Source: Sphingobacterium faecium (lineage in GTDB: Bacteria > Bacteroidota > Bacteroidia > Sphingobacteriales > Sphingobacteriaceae). Taken from it: 64,000 nucleotides of DNA. Under the pieces are notes generated by a model. It was not told where the DNA came from, did not search any database, and saw nothing but the letters and a program-made list of their open reading frames with translations. Of this stretch, positions 17,398 to 27,259 are shown in pieces; within the stretch, counting starts at the first letter, position 1, and each line of letters starts with the position of its first letter. A program made the position numbers and the translations under genes. The stretch is from NCBI RefSeq assembly GCF_003054045.1, contig NZ_QBKH01000007.1, positions 124,001 to 188,000 of the forward strand, read 5' to 3'.

Positions 17398-18537
17398 CTA
17401 TAAAACTCCTTTAGTACTCGGAAGCTCCATATTGTCAGCATCACGTCGTACAGCTTTCTTTATTGATTTGGCAAAAGCCTTAAAGATCGCTTCAATTTTA
17501 TGATGCTCATTGTCACCTTCAGCTTTAATATTCAAGTTTGACTTGGAAGCATCGGAGAACGATTTGAAAAAATGGAAAAACATCTCTGTCGGCATATCAC
17601 CAATTTTCTCCCGCTTGAACGCTGCATCCCAAACAATCCAGTTACGTCCACCAAAATCCAATGCAACTTGTGCTAGGCAATCATCCATCGGCAAAGTGTA
17701 GGAATAACGCTCAATACCACGTTTATCACCCAATACCTTTAAAAATATTTCACCTAGAGCTATACCCGTATCTTCTATCGTATGATGTTCATCAATATGT
17801 AGATCTCCTTTTGCTTTAACGGTCAAGTCGATCGCACCATGTCGTGCTATTTGATCTAACATATGATCAAAAAAAGGTAATCCCGTTTCTATATCAGCTT
17901 TTCCTGAACCATCTAAATTCAATTTGATATAAATATCAGTTTCATTCGTTTTACGATGATGTTCTCCAGTACGTGTACCCAATTTCAGATATTCATAGAT
18001 AGACTTCCAATCGGTTGTCTCCAAACCTACTGTTTCGCTATCGATCAGTACATTTTCTAAAATACCTAGGTCATCATTATTACGCAACCAAATAGCTTTG
18101 GCTCCCAAATTTTGAGCCAATTTCACATCATTTACACGATCTCCGATAACAAAAGACTGCGCTAAATTATATTGTGAAGGATCAAAATAATCCAATAACA
18201 TACCAATGCCAGGTTTACGTGTTGCCGCATTTTCATGTGGAAATGTACGGTCGATATGCTCATTTGAAAAAACAACTCCTTCTGCTGCAAAAGTGTCTAT
18301 GATAAATTGATGGACAGGCCAAAAATTTTCCTCTGGATGTACATCAGTACCTAGACCATCTTGATTGGATACTAATACGAAGTCGAAATCTAATTCTTTC
18401 GCGATACGTGGAAGGTATTGCAATGCACCTGGGTAAAATTTAAGTTTAGCAAAAGAATCAATTTGTTGATCCTCTGGTTCCAAAATTAAAGTACCATCGC
18501 GGTCGATAAACAATACACGTTTGAGCTGATTAGGCAT
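17398..18537 (-). CDS. hisB: Bifunctional histidinol-phosphatase / imidazoleglycerol-phosphate dehydratase
   Basis: One protein carries out two steps of histidine synthesis. Residues 1-165 are a HAD-type phosphatase ([17 protein letters not shown], with the nucleophile Asp; [24 protein letters not shown]). Residues about 185-379 are the dehydratase, with metal-binding repeats [35 protein letters not shown] and [16 protein letters not shown]. The fusion is common in Bacteroidota and enteric bacteria. It lies 3 bp after hisC. Confidence 0.97.
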   Translation of the reverse strand: MPNQLKRVLFIDRDGTLILEPEDQQIDSFAKLKFYPGALQYLPRIAKELDFDFVLVSNQDGLGTDVHPEENFWPVHQFIIDTFAAEGVVFSNEHIDRTFPHENAATRKPGIGMLLDYFDPSQYNLAQSFVIGDRVNDVKLAQNLGAKAIWLRNNDDLGILENVLIDSETVGLETTDWKSIYEYLKLGTRTGEHHRKTNETDIYIKLNLDGSGKADIETGLPFFDHMLDQIARHGAIDLTVKAKGDLHIDEHHTIEDTGIALGEIFLKVLGDKRGIERYSYTLPMDDCLAQVALDFGGRNWIVWDAAFKREKIGDMPTEMFFHFFKSFSDASKSNLNIKAEGDNEHHKIEAIFKAFAKSIKKAVRRDADNMELPSTKGVL

Positions 18538-18540
18538 TTT

Positions 18541-19599
18541 TTAAATATTGATTGTGGTTAATTTTTCTAATAATATTTGATTTTCTTCTGGTGTACCGAT
18601 TGTAATGCGCAGACATCCTTCACAGAGTTCTACCTTCGAACGGTCACGAACGATAATACCTTGATCCACCAAATGCGTATACACACCTCTTGGATCATTC
18701 ATTTTTACTAAGACAAAGTTTGCATCTGAAGGCGTAATATGTTGCACCATTTCCAATTGTTGCAATGCTTGCACCAATTTCTCCCGTTCTTCTACAGTTT
18801 GCTTAATCCAGCTGTTGACTTGATCGACATTTTCTAATGCTTCTAGGACGATATCTTGAGTCGCTTGATTGATGTTATAAGGTGGTTTTATTTTATTGAA
18901 CACAGCAATAATTTCAACACTGGCAAAAGCCATCCCTAACCGCAAAGCAGCTAATCCCCAAGCTTTTGAAAGGGTTTGCAAAACTACCAAATTTTCATAT
19001 TCAGCTAATTCTTGAGTAAATGATTTTGTTTGCGAGAAATTGATATAAGCTTCGTCTACGACGACCAAACCATCAAAATTATTCAAGATGGTTTCAATAT
19101 CATGACGGTTGATACTATTTCCCGTAGGATTATTTGGTGAACAAATAAAAATCAATTTGGTATGCTCATCAACTGCTTCTGCTATGGCCGGAAGATCTAA
19201 TTGATAATCACGTGTCAAATTGATCTTGCGAAAGGCAACATCGTTAATGTTGGCTGATACTTCATACATACCGTATGTTGGTGGCACCAAAATCACATTA
19301 TCGACCCCAGGATTACAAAATGCACGAAACAGGATATCGATGGCTTCATCGCTTCCATTACCTAAAAACATATTGGCTGCAGGAACACCTTTGATCTGTG
19401 ACAACTTATGCTTTACTTGATGTTGAAGAGGATCAGGATAACGGTTGTAGTTATGCGCTAAAGGAGAACCAAAAGCGTTTTCATTGGCATCGATTAATAT
19501 CGACGCTTCCCCCTTGAATTCATCTCTAGCAGAAGAATAAGGTACGAGATTTTTAATATTTTCCCGTAATAGTTTCGTTAAGTTGAATGGAGTATCCAT
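18541..19599 (-). CDS. hisC: Histidinol-phosphate aminotransferase
   Basis: This PLP enzyme makes histidinol phosphate from imidazole acetol phosphate. Landmarks of the fold type I aminotransferases are visible: ILIDANENAFGSPL, FLGNGSDEAIDILFRAF, FICSPNNPTGNS, VVVDEAYINFS, and TLSKAWGLAALRLGMAF with the PLP-binding Lys. Length (352) is normal. It is the first his gene of the run in this window; hisG and hisD, usually upstream in relatives, are not here. Confidence 0.96.
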   Translation of the reverse strand: MDTPFNLTKLLRENIKNLVPYSSARDEFKGEASILIDANENAFGSPLAHNYNRYPDPLQHQVKHKLSQIKGVPAANMFLGNGSDEAIDILFRAFCNPGVDNVILVPPTYGMYEVSANINDVAFRKINLTRDYQLDLPAIAEAVDEHTKLIFICSPNNPTGNSINRHDIETILNNFDGLVVVDEAYINFSQTKSFTQELAEYENLVVLQTLSKAWGLAALRLGMAFASVEIIAVFNKIKPPYNINQATQDIVLEALENVDQVNSWIKQTVEEREKLVQALQQLEMVQHITPSDANFVLVKMNDPRGVYTHLVDQGIIVRDRSKVELCEGCLRITIGTPEENQILLEKLTTINI

Positions 19600-19677
19600 T
19601 AATTTATTAAATTTTAAATCGTAAACTTAGATAAATTTGCTTAGATACACAATCCTATTTTGCGCATCCAAGTAAAA

Positions 19678-19800
19678 TTATTCGTTAGCATATCTATTTA
19701 ATATGTCTTCTTGTATGTTCTGTAATGATGATATTTCCCTAGGCTTTTGAGATTTTTCATGGATCGAAAATCTACAAATATCATTTATACGCTGAACCAT
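19678..19800 (-). CDS. Candidate small protein, 40 residues, overlapping the end of rnz
   Basis: An ATG inside the last codons of rnz (16-bp overlap, different frame) opens a 40-codon frame ending at TAA 19678. The translation looks protein-like: MVQRINDICRFSIHEKSQKP at the start and SSLQNIQEDILNRYANE at the end. The overlap suggests translational coupling to rnz, and the frame fills most of the gap to hisC. I recognise no family, there is no signal peptide, and a chance frame of this length is possible. Confidence 0.4.
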   Translation of the reverse strand: MVQRINDICRFSIHEKSQKPREISSLQNIQEDILNRYANE

Positions 19801-20696
19801 TTTCCTTCTTGAGATAGCATAGTATCTGGGAAAATGGACTGCGCTTCCAATAATAAGGGTTGTAGATCTTTATATCGTGCAGAATAATGTCCTAGCAACA
19901 ATTTATGGGCATGAGTTTCTTTTGCGATTTCTCCTGCCTCCAAAGCTGTAGTATGAAAGGTTTCTTTTGCACGATCAACCATTTCATGGAGAAAGGTAGA
20001 TTCGTGATAAATCAATGTCGCATACTGAATATAAGGCAGGTAGTTGGCTGTACGAACAGTGTCAGAACAATATACATAACTTCTGGATAATGGTGCTGGT
20101 AAAGTAAAAGCATCAGCTTTGAATACCTGTCCATCTTCACGGACATAGTCTACCCCATTTTTTAACAGTTGATAATAGGCTACCGGTATTTTTGCTTTTT
20201 CGATTTCGTCTACCAGAAGGTGCCTCGAACGTGGTCCTTCATCAAAACGAAATCCCGTACATGCAATACGGTGGGTCAACGGAAAAGTGCTTACTTTGAT
20301 GGATCGATTTTCAAAAATCACCTGTGGTTCTTCAGCAGAAGTTTCATGAAAGATTAAATCGTAACGCAGTATGGTTTCCGAATATTTGAACTGGACGGCT
20401 AGTATCTCATCTAAACCTTTTGGTCCGTATAGATGTAGATTACTCTTACGCCCTATCAAGTGCATGGAGGACAATAGCCCGACTAAACCGAGATAATGAT
20501 CTCCATGCAAGTGACTGATAAAAATATGATTAATCTTATTGCTTTTAATTCCATAGCGAGTCAGTTGCATCTGAGTACCCTCACCACAATCAACTAAAAA
20601 CAATTGTTCATTGAAGTTTATCACTTGACTCGTTGGATGCCTATCGTACATAGGCGTGGCCGAGCTGTTTCCTAAAATCAAAACTTCAAAACGCAT
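19785..20696 (-). CDS. rnz: Ribonuclease Z
   Basis: RNase Z is a zinc endonuclease that cuts the 3' trailer of tRNA precursors lacking encoded CCA. The metallo-beta-lactamase core is clear: FISHLHGDHYLGLVGLLSS is the main zinc motif, with LVDCGEGTQMQL before it and YCSDTVRT, YHESTF and KLLLGHYSARY supplying further ligands. 303 residues is the normal short bacterial form. It follows the STAS gene with a single base between stop and start (TAATATG). Confidence 0.95.
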   Translation of the reverse strand: MRFEVLILGNSSATPMYDRHPTSQVINFNEQLFLVDCGEGTQMQLTRYGIKSNKINHIFISHLHGDHYLGLVGLLSSMHLIGRKSNLHLYGPKGLDEILAVQFKYSETILRYDLIFHETSAEEPQVIFENRSIKVSTFPLTHRIACTGFRFDEGPRSRHLLVDEIEKAKIPVAYYQLLKNGVDYVREDGQVFKADAFTLPAPLSRSYVYCSDTVRTANYLPYIQYATLIYHESTFLHEMVDRAKETFHTTALEAGEIAKETHAHKLLLGHYSARYKDLQPLLLEAQSIFPDTMLSQEGKWFSV

Positions 20697-20697
20697 A

Positions 20698-21078
20698 TTA
20701 TTTTTCTTTCTCGCCTCTATAATCCAATTCTAGCTCATGTGCAAAAACACGATCTTCGGCATCCTTAACCGAATTAACAAGGATAAATTTGGTTTGCAAA
20801 TGCGACATTTCCAGCACATCAAGAACTTCTGAATCTAAATTTGCAAGAATAAAAAGTCCACCACTTGAATCACAAAGACGATTCGCCAATAGCGCCAAAC
20901 GAATACTGCTTTCGTCTATTTTTCGCACATTGGATAGATCTAAAATGATATTACGCTGACCAACCGTATTTCTCAGCAAAAACTCACCCTTCAACTTCAC
21001 CGCTTTCTCTGCATCTAAGTTATCACAAAGAGGTTCTATCACAATATAACGGTCATGCTTATCAATCGTATATTTCAT
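20698..21078 (-). CDS. STAS-domain protein (anti-sigma factor antagonist type)
   Basis: This 126-residue protein is a single STAS domain, as in SpoIIAA-type anti-sigma factor antagonists. The core NIILDLSNVRKIDESSIRLALLANRL resembles the phosphorylation-site loop, with Ser at DESS where the antagonists have a phosphorylatable Ser. No kinase or sigma factor partner is adjacent. It lies 17 bp downstream of purC and one base upstream of rnz, so it is probably co-transcribed with both. Its partner and role are unknown. Confidence 0.8.
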   Translation of the reverse strand: MKYTIDKHDRYIVIEPLCDNLDAEKAVKLKGEFLLRNTVGQRNIILDLSNVRKIDESSIRLALLANRLCDSSGGLFILANLDSEVLDVLEMSHLQTKFILVNSVKDAEDRVFAHELELDYRGEKEK

Positions 21079-21095
21079 AATTTAGATTCTTTCAA

Positions 21096-22046
21096 TTAAT
21101 ACTTCAATTCTTTTAAAGCCTGTGAAACATGACGTTCAACACGGTTTAAAACGTCTTCCTGATCTGGATAGACAAACTTCTCGCCCACAATATGCTCATA
21201 AAGTTCGATATATCGCTCAGAAATTGATTTTATTATTTCATCAGTCATTTCTGGCACTTGTTGTCCATCCTTACCCTGAAATCCATTTTCAATTAACCAC
21301 TTACGAACAAACTCTTTGGACAACTGCTTTTGTGGCTCACCACTTGCCTGACGTTCAGCATAACCTTCCGCATAAAAATAACGCGACGAATCAGGCGTAT
21401 GAATTTCATCAATCAAGATGATTTCGCCATCTTTTTTTCCAAATTCATATTTCGTATCGACTAAGATCAACCCTCTTTCTGCAGCGATCTCTGTACCACG
21501 TTGAAACAATGCTTTTGTATATTTTTCCAACTGGATATAATCAGCTTCGCTTACGATTCCCTGAGCTAAAATAGCTGTTCTTGAAATATCCTCATCATGA
21601 CCCACTGCCGCTTTGGTAGTCGGTGTGATAATAGGTTCAGGCAATTTATCGTTTTCTTTGAGTCCTTCTGGCAATGTTTCACCACATACCGAACGCTTAC
21701 CTGCACTATACTCACGCCATGCATGACCAGATAAATAACCACGGATCACCATCTCTACTTTGAAAGGCTCACACATTTTACCAATAGTCACACTTGGATC
21801 TGGAACAGAAACTACCCAATTTGGGATAATATCTTCAGTTGCTTTCAAAAATTTAGCTGCAATTTGGTTCAAGACCTGACCCTTGTAGGGAATAGGCTTG
21901 GGCAACACGACATCAAATGCCGATATACGGTCGGAAGCAACCATCGCCAAATATTTATGTGCAATGGTATACACATCACGTACTTTACCTCTATAAAAAG
22001 CGGTTTGATCTTCGAAATTAAAATTTGTTTCTTGTATTGCGTTCAT
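21096..22046 (-). CDS. purC: SAICAR synthetase (long Bacteroidota form)
   Basis: PurC joins aspartate to CAIR in purine synthesis. Recognisable blocks are [60 protein letters not shown] and [21 protein letters not shown]. The 316-residue length is longer than the E. coli enzyme and typical of Bacteroidota. It is in line with the downstream STAS protein and rnz. Confidence 0.96.
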   Translation of the reverse strand: MNAIQETNFNFEDQTAFYRGKVRDVYTIAHKYLAMVASDRISAFDVVLPKPIPYKGQVLNQIAAKFLKATEDIIPNWVVSVPDPSVTIGKMCEPFKVEMVIRGYLSGHAWREYSAGKRSVCGETLPEGLKENDKLPEPIITPTTKAAVGHDEDISRTAILAQGIVSEADYIQLEKYTKALFQRGTEIAAERGLILVDTKYEFGKKDGEIILIDEIHTPDSSRYFYAEGYAERQASGEPQKQLSKEFVRKWLIENGFQGKDGQQVPEMTDEIIKSISERYIELYEHIVGEKFVYPDQEDVLNRVERHVSQALKELKY

Positions 22047-22092
22047 ATTATGAGTAGATAGTCTTTCACTATCTCATTTTTATTATTGACTA

Positions 22093-23118
22093 TTAAATAT
22101 CTCCGTATGCTTCTAAAATACGTTTTACCAATTTATGACGTACGACATCTGCCCCACTTAAATGCACAATATCGATTCCTTCAATATTATCCAGCAACCG
22201 AACGGCTGTCGCCAATCCTGATTGGTTTTTTCTTGGTAAATCGATTTGTGTTACATCACCTGTCACAATGAATTTTGCAGTGGGCCCCATTCGGGTCAAA
22301 AACATTTTAAGCTGCATATCTGTCGCATTTTGAGCCTCATCCAATATCACAAAACAGTTATCCAAAGTACGACCCCGCATAAATGCCAATGGAGCAACTT
22401 CAATCGTCCTGTTTTCCAGATATCCTTTTAATTTTTCAGGAGGAATCATATCATCAAGTGCATCATACAATGGACGAAGATAGGGATCCACTTTTTCCTT
22501 CAAATCTCCTGGTAAAAACCCTAAATTTTCACCAGCTTCTACTGCCGGACGAGTCAGGATGATGCGTTTGATCTCCTTGTTGCGCAACGCACGAACAGCT
22601 AAGGCAACAGCAGTATAAGTTTTTCCTGTACCCGCAGGACCAATAGCAAATAGAATATCGCTTTTAGAAATGCTATCCACCATCTTTCTTTGATTAGGTG
22701 TACGTGCACGAACAATAATACCATTTGGACCATATACAATAGGTTCTGCACCGATCGATGCCGCTTTTTCTGCCAGCAACTTTTCCTCTTGTTCTGCAGA
22801 TCCCGAGGTTGCCTGCATCAGATTTTCCAAATCCATCAAAGAAAGTTTGTTATACTTTTCCAAGTGGCTGATAACATCGTTGAAGGAATTTTTAAAAGAT
22901 TCGAGTTGTTTTTCATCCCCCAATACTTTCATCTCATTACCTCTAGCGACAATCCTCAATTTGGGATATTGCTTTTTCATATAGTCAAAGTGCTCATTTT
23001 GAGACCCCCAAAGTATCGCTAGATTGACATCATCCAATGTAATTTGTAATTCGTTCAAATCATTCAATTTAAGGTGAATTATTTCCGTAATGGTAACATC
23101 CCAACGACCATCAACCAA
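22093..23118 (-). CDS. phoH: PhoH-like ATPase
   Basis: This P-loop ATPase belongs to the PhoH/YbeZ family, implicated in RNA metabolism and ribosome maturation. The Walker A motif is FAIGPAGTGKTYTAVALAV and Walker B is CFVILDEAQNATDMQLKMF; FIVTGDVTQIDLPRKNQSGL is family-typical. There is no ATG before residue 39. TTG at 23118 gives the longest form and coincides with the start site predicted from a TATTTTTG box; an internal TTG at 23058 (NELQITLDDVNLAILWG) is the other option and would resemble relatives that begin MNEL. Its C-terminus is complete. Confidence 0.92.
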   Translation of the reverse strand: MVDGRWDVTITEIIHLKLNDLNELQITLDDVNLAILWGSQNEHFDYMKKQYPKLRIVARGNEMKVLGDEKQLESFKNSFNDVISHLEKYNKLSLMDLENLMQATSGSAEQEEKLLAEKAASIGAEPIVYGPNGIIVRARTPNQRKMVDSISKSDILFAIGPAGTGKTYTAVALAVRALRNKEIKRIILTRPAVEAGENLGFLPGDLKEKVDPYLRPLYDALDDMIPPEKLKGYLENRTIEVAPLAFMRGRTLDNCFVILDEAQNATDMQLKMFLTRMGPTAKFIVTGDVTQIDLPRKNQSGLATAVRLLDNIEGIDIVHLSGADVVRHKLVKRILEAYGDI

Positions 23119-23122
23119 TATT

Positions 23123-23130
23123 CAAAAATA
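23123..23130 (-). promoter_or_regulatory. -7 box of the phoH promoter
   Basis: The minus strand reads TATTTTTG (exact TAnnTTTG). It is five bases upstream of the TTG at 23118, so the transcript would begin at about that codon. No -33 TTTG was found. Confidence 0.5.
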
Positions 23131-23293
23131 CAGTATTAATATGAATTCTGACAGCAGAATATAGAATAAAAATAAAAAAAAGAGTTCATTATTTATTTTT
23201 ATATTGGTGGCTATCAAGATTAAAAACTCCGTTCTTAAATGGACGGTATCGAATATGATGAATCTATTTATTTTTATCAGAAGACATTACGTA

Positions 23294-23301
23294 CTTTTGT
23301 A
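23294..23301 (+). promoter_or_regulatory. -7 box, SAM hydroxide adenosyltransferase gene
   Basis: TACTTTTG is an exact TAnnTTTG match; a T-rich stretch lies about 20 bp upstream in place of a clear -33 box. It would give a 5' leader of roughly 107 nt. Confidence 0.45.
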
Positions 23302-23413
23302 TACCTTTTCTTTTTTTTGAGTTAATTTTACATTAATTTTGAGGTTTTGGTTGATAGATTAAATCCATAACAAAAAGAAATACAGGGTATATCATAAAGG
23401 GAAATAAACAAGA

Positions 23414-24202
23414 ATGGGAGTTATTACATTAACAACAGATTTAGGACATAAAGATTTCTATCAGGCAGCATTAAAAGGCAGTTTGATATCGGAACTCCCC
23501 GATGTCCGAATTGTTGATATTACGCATGAGATACCTGCCTTCAATATTCCGAGAGCGGCATTTGTATTGGCTAACGCCTATCATTATTTCCCTAAGAAAA
23601 CGGTTCATATTATCGGAATTAACACTTTATTTCATGAAGGCTCCCGTTATGTAGCGATGAAATACAACGATCATTTTTTTGTTGGTGCTGATAATGGAAT
23701 ATTTAGTCTGCTCTTAAACGGACAACAACCTCAGGAACTTGTTGAAATTAACTTAATTCAGGATCTTCGATACCTGCATTTCCCACTGGCAGACATCTTG
23801 ACCAAATCAGCTTGTCATATTGCAAAAGGAGGTAAGTTAACCGCCATTGGCAATACAATTGACCAAACCGTAGAAAAAGTAACTTTACAACCGATATTTG
23901 ACAACGACACTATTCGTGGAAATGTAGTCTATGTCGATGCTTTTGGAAATGCAATCACAAATATTTCTAAAGAACTTTTCAACCGTGTTCAAAAAGGAAG
24001 AAGCTTCACGTTATACTTTAAAAGAAGTGAAACCATCACCAATCTTTCTTGGAATTATAATGAAGTAACCGAAGGAGAGAAACTCTGCCTTTTTGGAATT
24101 AGCAATTTTCTGGAAATTGCCATGAATAAAGCCAATGCAAGTCAGCTCTTAGGTTTATTTGATGATGAATCACATATCATCCGGATCGAATTCCACAATT
24201 AG
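23414..24202 (+). CDS. S-adenosyl-L-methionine hydroxide adenosyltransferase family protein (DUF62)
   Basis: Characterised members use SAM and water to give adenosine and methionine, and relatives include the fluorinase. The N-terminus GVITLTTDLGHKDFYQAALK carries the conserved Asp and the region VRIVDITHEIPAFNIPRAAFVL is the family signature. The C-terminal beta-barrel holds VVYVDAFGNAITNIS. The length of 262 is standard. It is divergent from phoH. Its biological role in this organism is not obvious from context. Confidence 0.9.
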   Translation: MGVITLTTDLGHKDFYQAALKGSLISELPDVRIVDITHEIPAFNIPRAAFVLANAYHYFPKKTVHIIGINTLFHEGSRYVAMKYNDHFFVGADNGIFSLLLNGQQPQELVEINLIQDLRYLHFPLADILTKSACHIAKGGKLTAIGNTIDQTVEKVTLQPIFDNDTIRGNVVYVDAFGNAITNISKELFNRVQKGRSFTLYFKRSETITNLSWNYNEVTEGEKLCLFGISNFLEIAMNKANASQLLGLFDDESHIIRIEFHN

Positions 24203-24271
24203 TTTCTAGACCAATAATTAAACTTTTTGACTATTCATTTGTCTTATCGAAGGTTTTAAAAATATCTTAAT

Positions 24272-24796
24272 ATGCAGTCATTAAAGCGACTTTCTATTCT
24301 TTTTCTCTTTTTAATAAGCTTATCTGCCTCTGCTCAAAATGCAGACTCCACTTCCTTTGAAGCACAACGAATGCGTGTCAATAAACTCATTGAAGACCGA
24401 AAGGTAAAATTTGGAGAATATGATATGAGTTTGGAGAAGAAAACAGGAATATTTGGACTGTTTAAATCAAAAGATGATATGCAAAAGACGATCGATATCT
24501 TAAAAAATATCGTCATCACCGATAATAATATCTTTCTTGAAACACGTAGGCTTATCAGCATCAAAGATGATGAAAAACAGAAATTCCAAAACCTAGCTTC
24601 TGAATATGACAAACAGGTTTCAGCTTATATGGCAACTATCAATAAGCTGCAAAAAGAGAATGAAAAGCTCAAAAAAGAACTCAATAACATAGATTCTGGT
24701 GATAAAAGCACAAATATTTTTCTATATATCGCCCTCGGTATCATAGCCGTACTGGGATATTTGCTTTATCAAAACCAAAAAATTACTAAAGGATGA
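24272..24796 (+). CDS. Predicted membrane-anchored coiled-coil protein, unknown family
   Basis: The protein begins with a signal peptide (MQSLKRLSILFLFLISLSAS, cut after AQN), then a 100-residue helical part rich in Lys, Glu and Asp, with a likely coiled coil in QVSAYMATINKLQKENEKLK. A single C-terminal membrane helix follows (IFLYIALGIIAVLGYLLYQ) with a short basic tail. It is probably an inner-membrane protein facing the periplasm. It lies 69 bp downstream of the SAM enzyme gene and may share its transcript. No function is assigned. Confidence 0.8.
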   Translation: MQSLKRLSILFLFLISLSASAQNADSTSFEAQRMRVNKLIEDRKVKFGEYDMSLEKKTGIFGLFKSKDDMQKTIDILKNIVITDNNIFLETRRLISIKDDEKQKFQNLASEYDKQVSAYMATINKLQKENEKLKKELNNIDSGDKSTNIFLYIALGIIAVLGYLLYQNQKITKG

Positions 24797-24818
24797 TAAG
24801 TGATTGACCTAGAGTGCT

Positions 24819-24826
24819 TATTTTTG
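24819..24826 (+). promoter_or_regulatory. -7 box of the ABC exporter gene
   Basis: TATTTTTG is an exact TAnnTTTG match 28 bp before the ATG at 24855. The -33 box is unclear. Confidence 0.45.
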
Positions 24827-24854
24827 CAGGTCTCAATATTAAATTGATGGTGCT

Positions 24855-26687
24855 ATGGCAAGAGGATTTAACAGCGGAAATAAACAAGAAGAAGAACTAC
24901 CAAAACCGAAACTTAATAAGGAATTATTTAAAAAAGCGGCACAAATACTTTCATATCTAAAACCTTATAGAACAAAGTTTTTGTTAGGCATGCTATTTTT
25001 AGCGCTTTCTAGTTTAGCGATGCTGACGTTCCCTGCACTTTTGGGTGCTATGATCGACGCAGCGGAAGGTAGGCAAACCTACAAATGGCTTCCTGCAAAC
25101 GTATTCGAAATCGGTTCAATCGCTTTCGCAATTCTCACCTTTACTTCAATTGTTTCTTTTTTTAGAATTCGCTTATTCGTTGAAATAGCGGAGAAATCCC
25201 TAGCTTGTATACGAAGAGATTCTTACCAGAAATTAATGTCTCTTCCCATGGAGTTTTTCGCAAACAGACGCGTGGGTGAACTCAACAGCAGACTCTCTGC
25301 AGATTTGGCCCAAATACAGGATACCATGACCACAACGCTGGCTGAAATTTTAAGACAATGTATCAGTCTATCATTTGGCGTTGCTTTATTGGTTTTTGTA
25401 TCTCCTAAGTTGGCTTTAATGAATCTCTGCATATTACCCATACTGGTTATTACCGCTATTGTCTTTGGTAAATTTATCCGTAATCTCTCACGTCAAGCTC
25501 AAGATAAATTAGCTGAATCAAATACCATTGTTCAAGAAACCTTACAGGGCATTAGTAATGTAAAAGCTTTTGTAAATGAATATTATGAAACCAAGAGATA
25601 TGCGAATAAGCTTGACGCAGTTGTCACATTAGCAGTTAAAGGAGCTACTTATCGTGGCGCATTTGCTTCTTTTATTATCTTCTGCATATTTGGAGCAGTC
25701 ATTGCCGTCATTTGGTATGGTTCGACACTTGTATTTCTAGGCGAAATGTCTGTCGGAGACTTGACGACCTATATTTTATATTCGATGTTTGTTGCTGGTT
25801 CGATGGGAAGTTTTCCAGAACTCTATGCTAACATCCAAAAAGCACTGGGATCAAGTGAACGGGTTTTGGAAATCTTAAGTGAGGAACAAGAACCGATCAC
25901 GATTGATGAAACTTCTAAGGAAATCAGAAAACATTTCCATGGAGACCTTACCTTCAACAACGTATCCTTTTCTTACCCAAGTAGGCCAGATATTAAAATT
26001 TTAAAAAATATTACCTTTCATGCCAAAGCGGGACAAAAGATTGCTATCGTCGGTCCAAGTGGTATTGGAAAGTCAACCATCGCATCATTGGTGCTCCAGT
26101 TTTATAAACCGGATGGTGGTGAAATTCTATATGATGGCATGACCAGTGAAGATTACCTATTATCCGACATCCGTAACCAAGTCGCTATTGTACCCCAAGA
26201 TGTTCTTTTATTTGGTGGTACTATCCGTGAAAATATTGCCTATGGCCGATTGGATGCCGAAGCAGATCATATCATTACCGCTTCAAAACGAGCTAATGCC
26301 CACGAATTTATCATGAACTTTCCAGAAGGTTATGACACATTAGTAGGTGAAAGAGGGGTTAAATTATCTGGCGGCCAACGCCAACGGATCGCCATCGCCC
26401 GTGCATTATTAAAAGACCCAGCTATTTTAATCTTAGATGAAGCAACCTCGTCACTAGATTCTGAATCAGAAAGACAAGTTCAGATGGCACTGGAAGAACT
26501 GATGAGAGGTCGCACTTCCATCATCATCGCACATCGATTGTCTACAATTGTGGACTCTGATCAAATTATGGTAATCGAAAATGGTACCGTATCAGAATCC
26601 GGTAATCATATTGAACTGATGAGCAAAGGCAGTGGACTTTACCATCATCTGTACTCCTTACAGTCAAAACAAAAGATTCAAATGTAA
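24855..26687 (+). CDS. ABC transporter, fused permease and ATPase (MsbA type)
   Basis: This is a homodimer-type exporter. The N-terminal half (about residues 40-330) has the six-helix exporter permease with SAMLTFPALLGAMID and the intracellular-loop region VGELNSRLSADLAQIQDTM. The ATPase half has Walker A GPSGIGKST, signature LSGGQRQRIAIARAL, Walker B ILILDEATSSLD and the switch His in IIAHRLSTI. At 610 residues it resembles the lipid-A-core flippase MsbA and multidrug exporters; the substrate cannot be told. It has its own promoter box and is followed by a YtxH gene. Confidence 0.9.
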   Translation: MARGFNSGNKQEEELPKPKLNKELFKKAAQILSYLKPYRTKFLLGMLFLALSSLAMLTFPALLGAMIDAAEGRQTYKWLPANVFEIGSIAFAILTFTSIVSFFRIRLFVEIAEKSLACIRRDSYQKLMSLPMEFFANRRVGELNSRLSADLAQIQDTMTTTLAEILRQCISLSFGVALLVFVSPKLALMNLCILPILVITAIVFGKFIRNLSRQAQDKLAESNTIVQETLQGISNVKAFVNEYYETKRYANKLDAVVTLAVKGATYRGAFASFIIFCIFGAVIAVIWYGSTLVFLGEMSVGDLTTYILYSMFVAGSMGSFPELYANIQKALGSSERVLEILSEEQEPITIDETSKEIRKHFHGDLTFNNVSFSYPSRPDIKILKNITFHAKAGQKIAIVGPSGIGKSTIASLVLQFYKPDGGEILYDGMTSEDYLLSDIRNQVAIVPQDVLLFGGTIRENIAYGRLDAEADHIITASKRANAHEFIMNFPEGYDTLVGERGVKLSGGQRQRIAIARALLKDPAILILDEATSSLDSESERQVQMALEELMRGRTSIIIAHRLSTIVDSDQIMVIENGTVSESGNHIELMSKGSGLYHHLYSLQSKQKIQM

Positions 26688-26783
26688 AAATTTGTTAATT
26701 CAGTATCCCTTTAAAACTTTTCTCTTACTCAGCTGTTTATTTGGTATCATAGTTGAATGAACTAAATGAGAAGAATATAAAAT

Positions 26784-27200
26784 ATGAGCGATATGAAAAA
26801 TAAAAATGGATTAGTAGCATTTGCGTTAGTAGGTTTAGCAGCAGGTGCTGCAGCATGGTATTTATTAGGTACTGATGACGGTAAAAAACAATTAAGTCGT
26901 GCTAATGACGGTATTAAAGATCTAACTCGTTCTTTAAAAGACGTATCAAAAAGAGAAGCTAAAAGAGCACGTAAATTAGCAAATCAAGCATCTGAAGAAT
27001 TACATGCTTTAAAAAACAAAGCATCAGAAAGTTTTGACTCGTTGAAAGATAAAGCTTCAGACGAATTAGATTCTTTAAAATATAAAGCAAAAGAAGCAGG
27101 TAAAGAAGCATTGAACAATACTAATGGAGCAGCGCATAAATTAGCTGATCACGTTGACGATGCTGTTGATGCAGCAAAAAGTAAAGTTGATAAAGCTTAA
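26784..27200 (+). CDS. YtxH-domain protein
   Basis: This 138-residue protein has one N-terminal membrane segment (GLVAFALVGLAAGAAAWYLLG) followed by a long charged helix. The helix contains repeating blocks of the form LKNKASESFDSLKDKASDEL. The YtxH/general-stress family has this layout, and in some bacteria it is stress induced. No partner can be inferred from the surroundings. Confidence 0.82.
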   Translation: MSDMKNKNGLVAFALVGLAAGAAAWYLLGTDDGKKQLSRANDGIKDLTRSLKDVSKREAKRARKLANQASEELHALKNKASESFDSLKDKASDELDSLKYKAKEAGKEALNNTNGAAHKLADHVDDAVDAAKSKVDKA

Positions 27201-27259
27201 TACTTTTTAAAATTTACTTCCTCATTGCAGTATTCACGCAGCATATTACATTTCATTTG

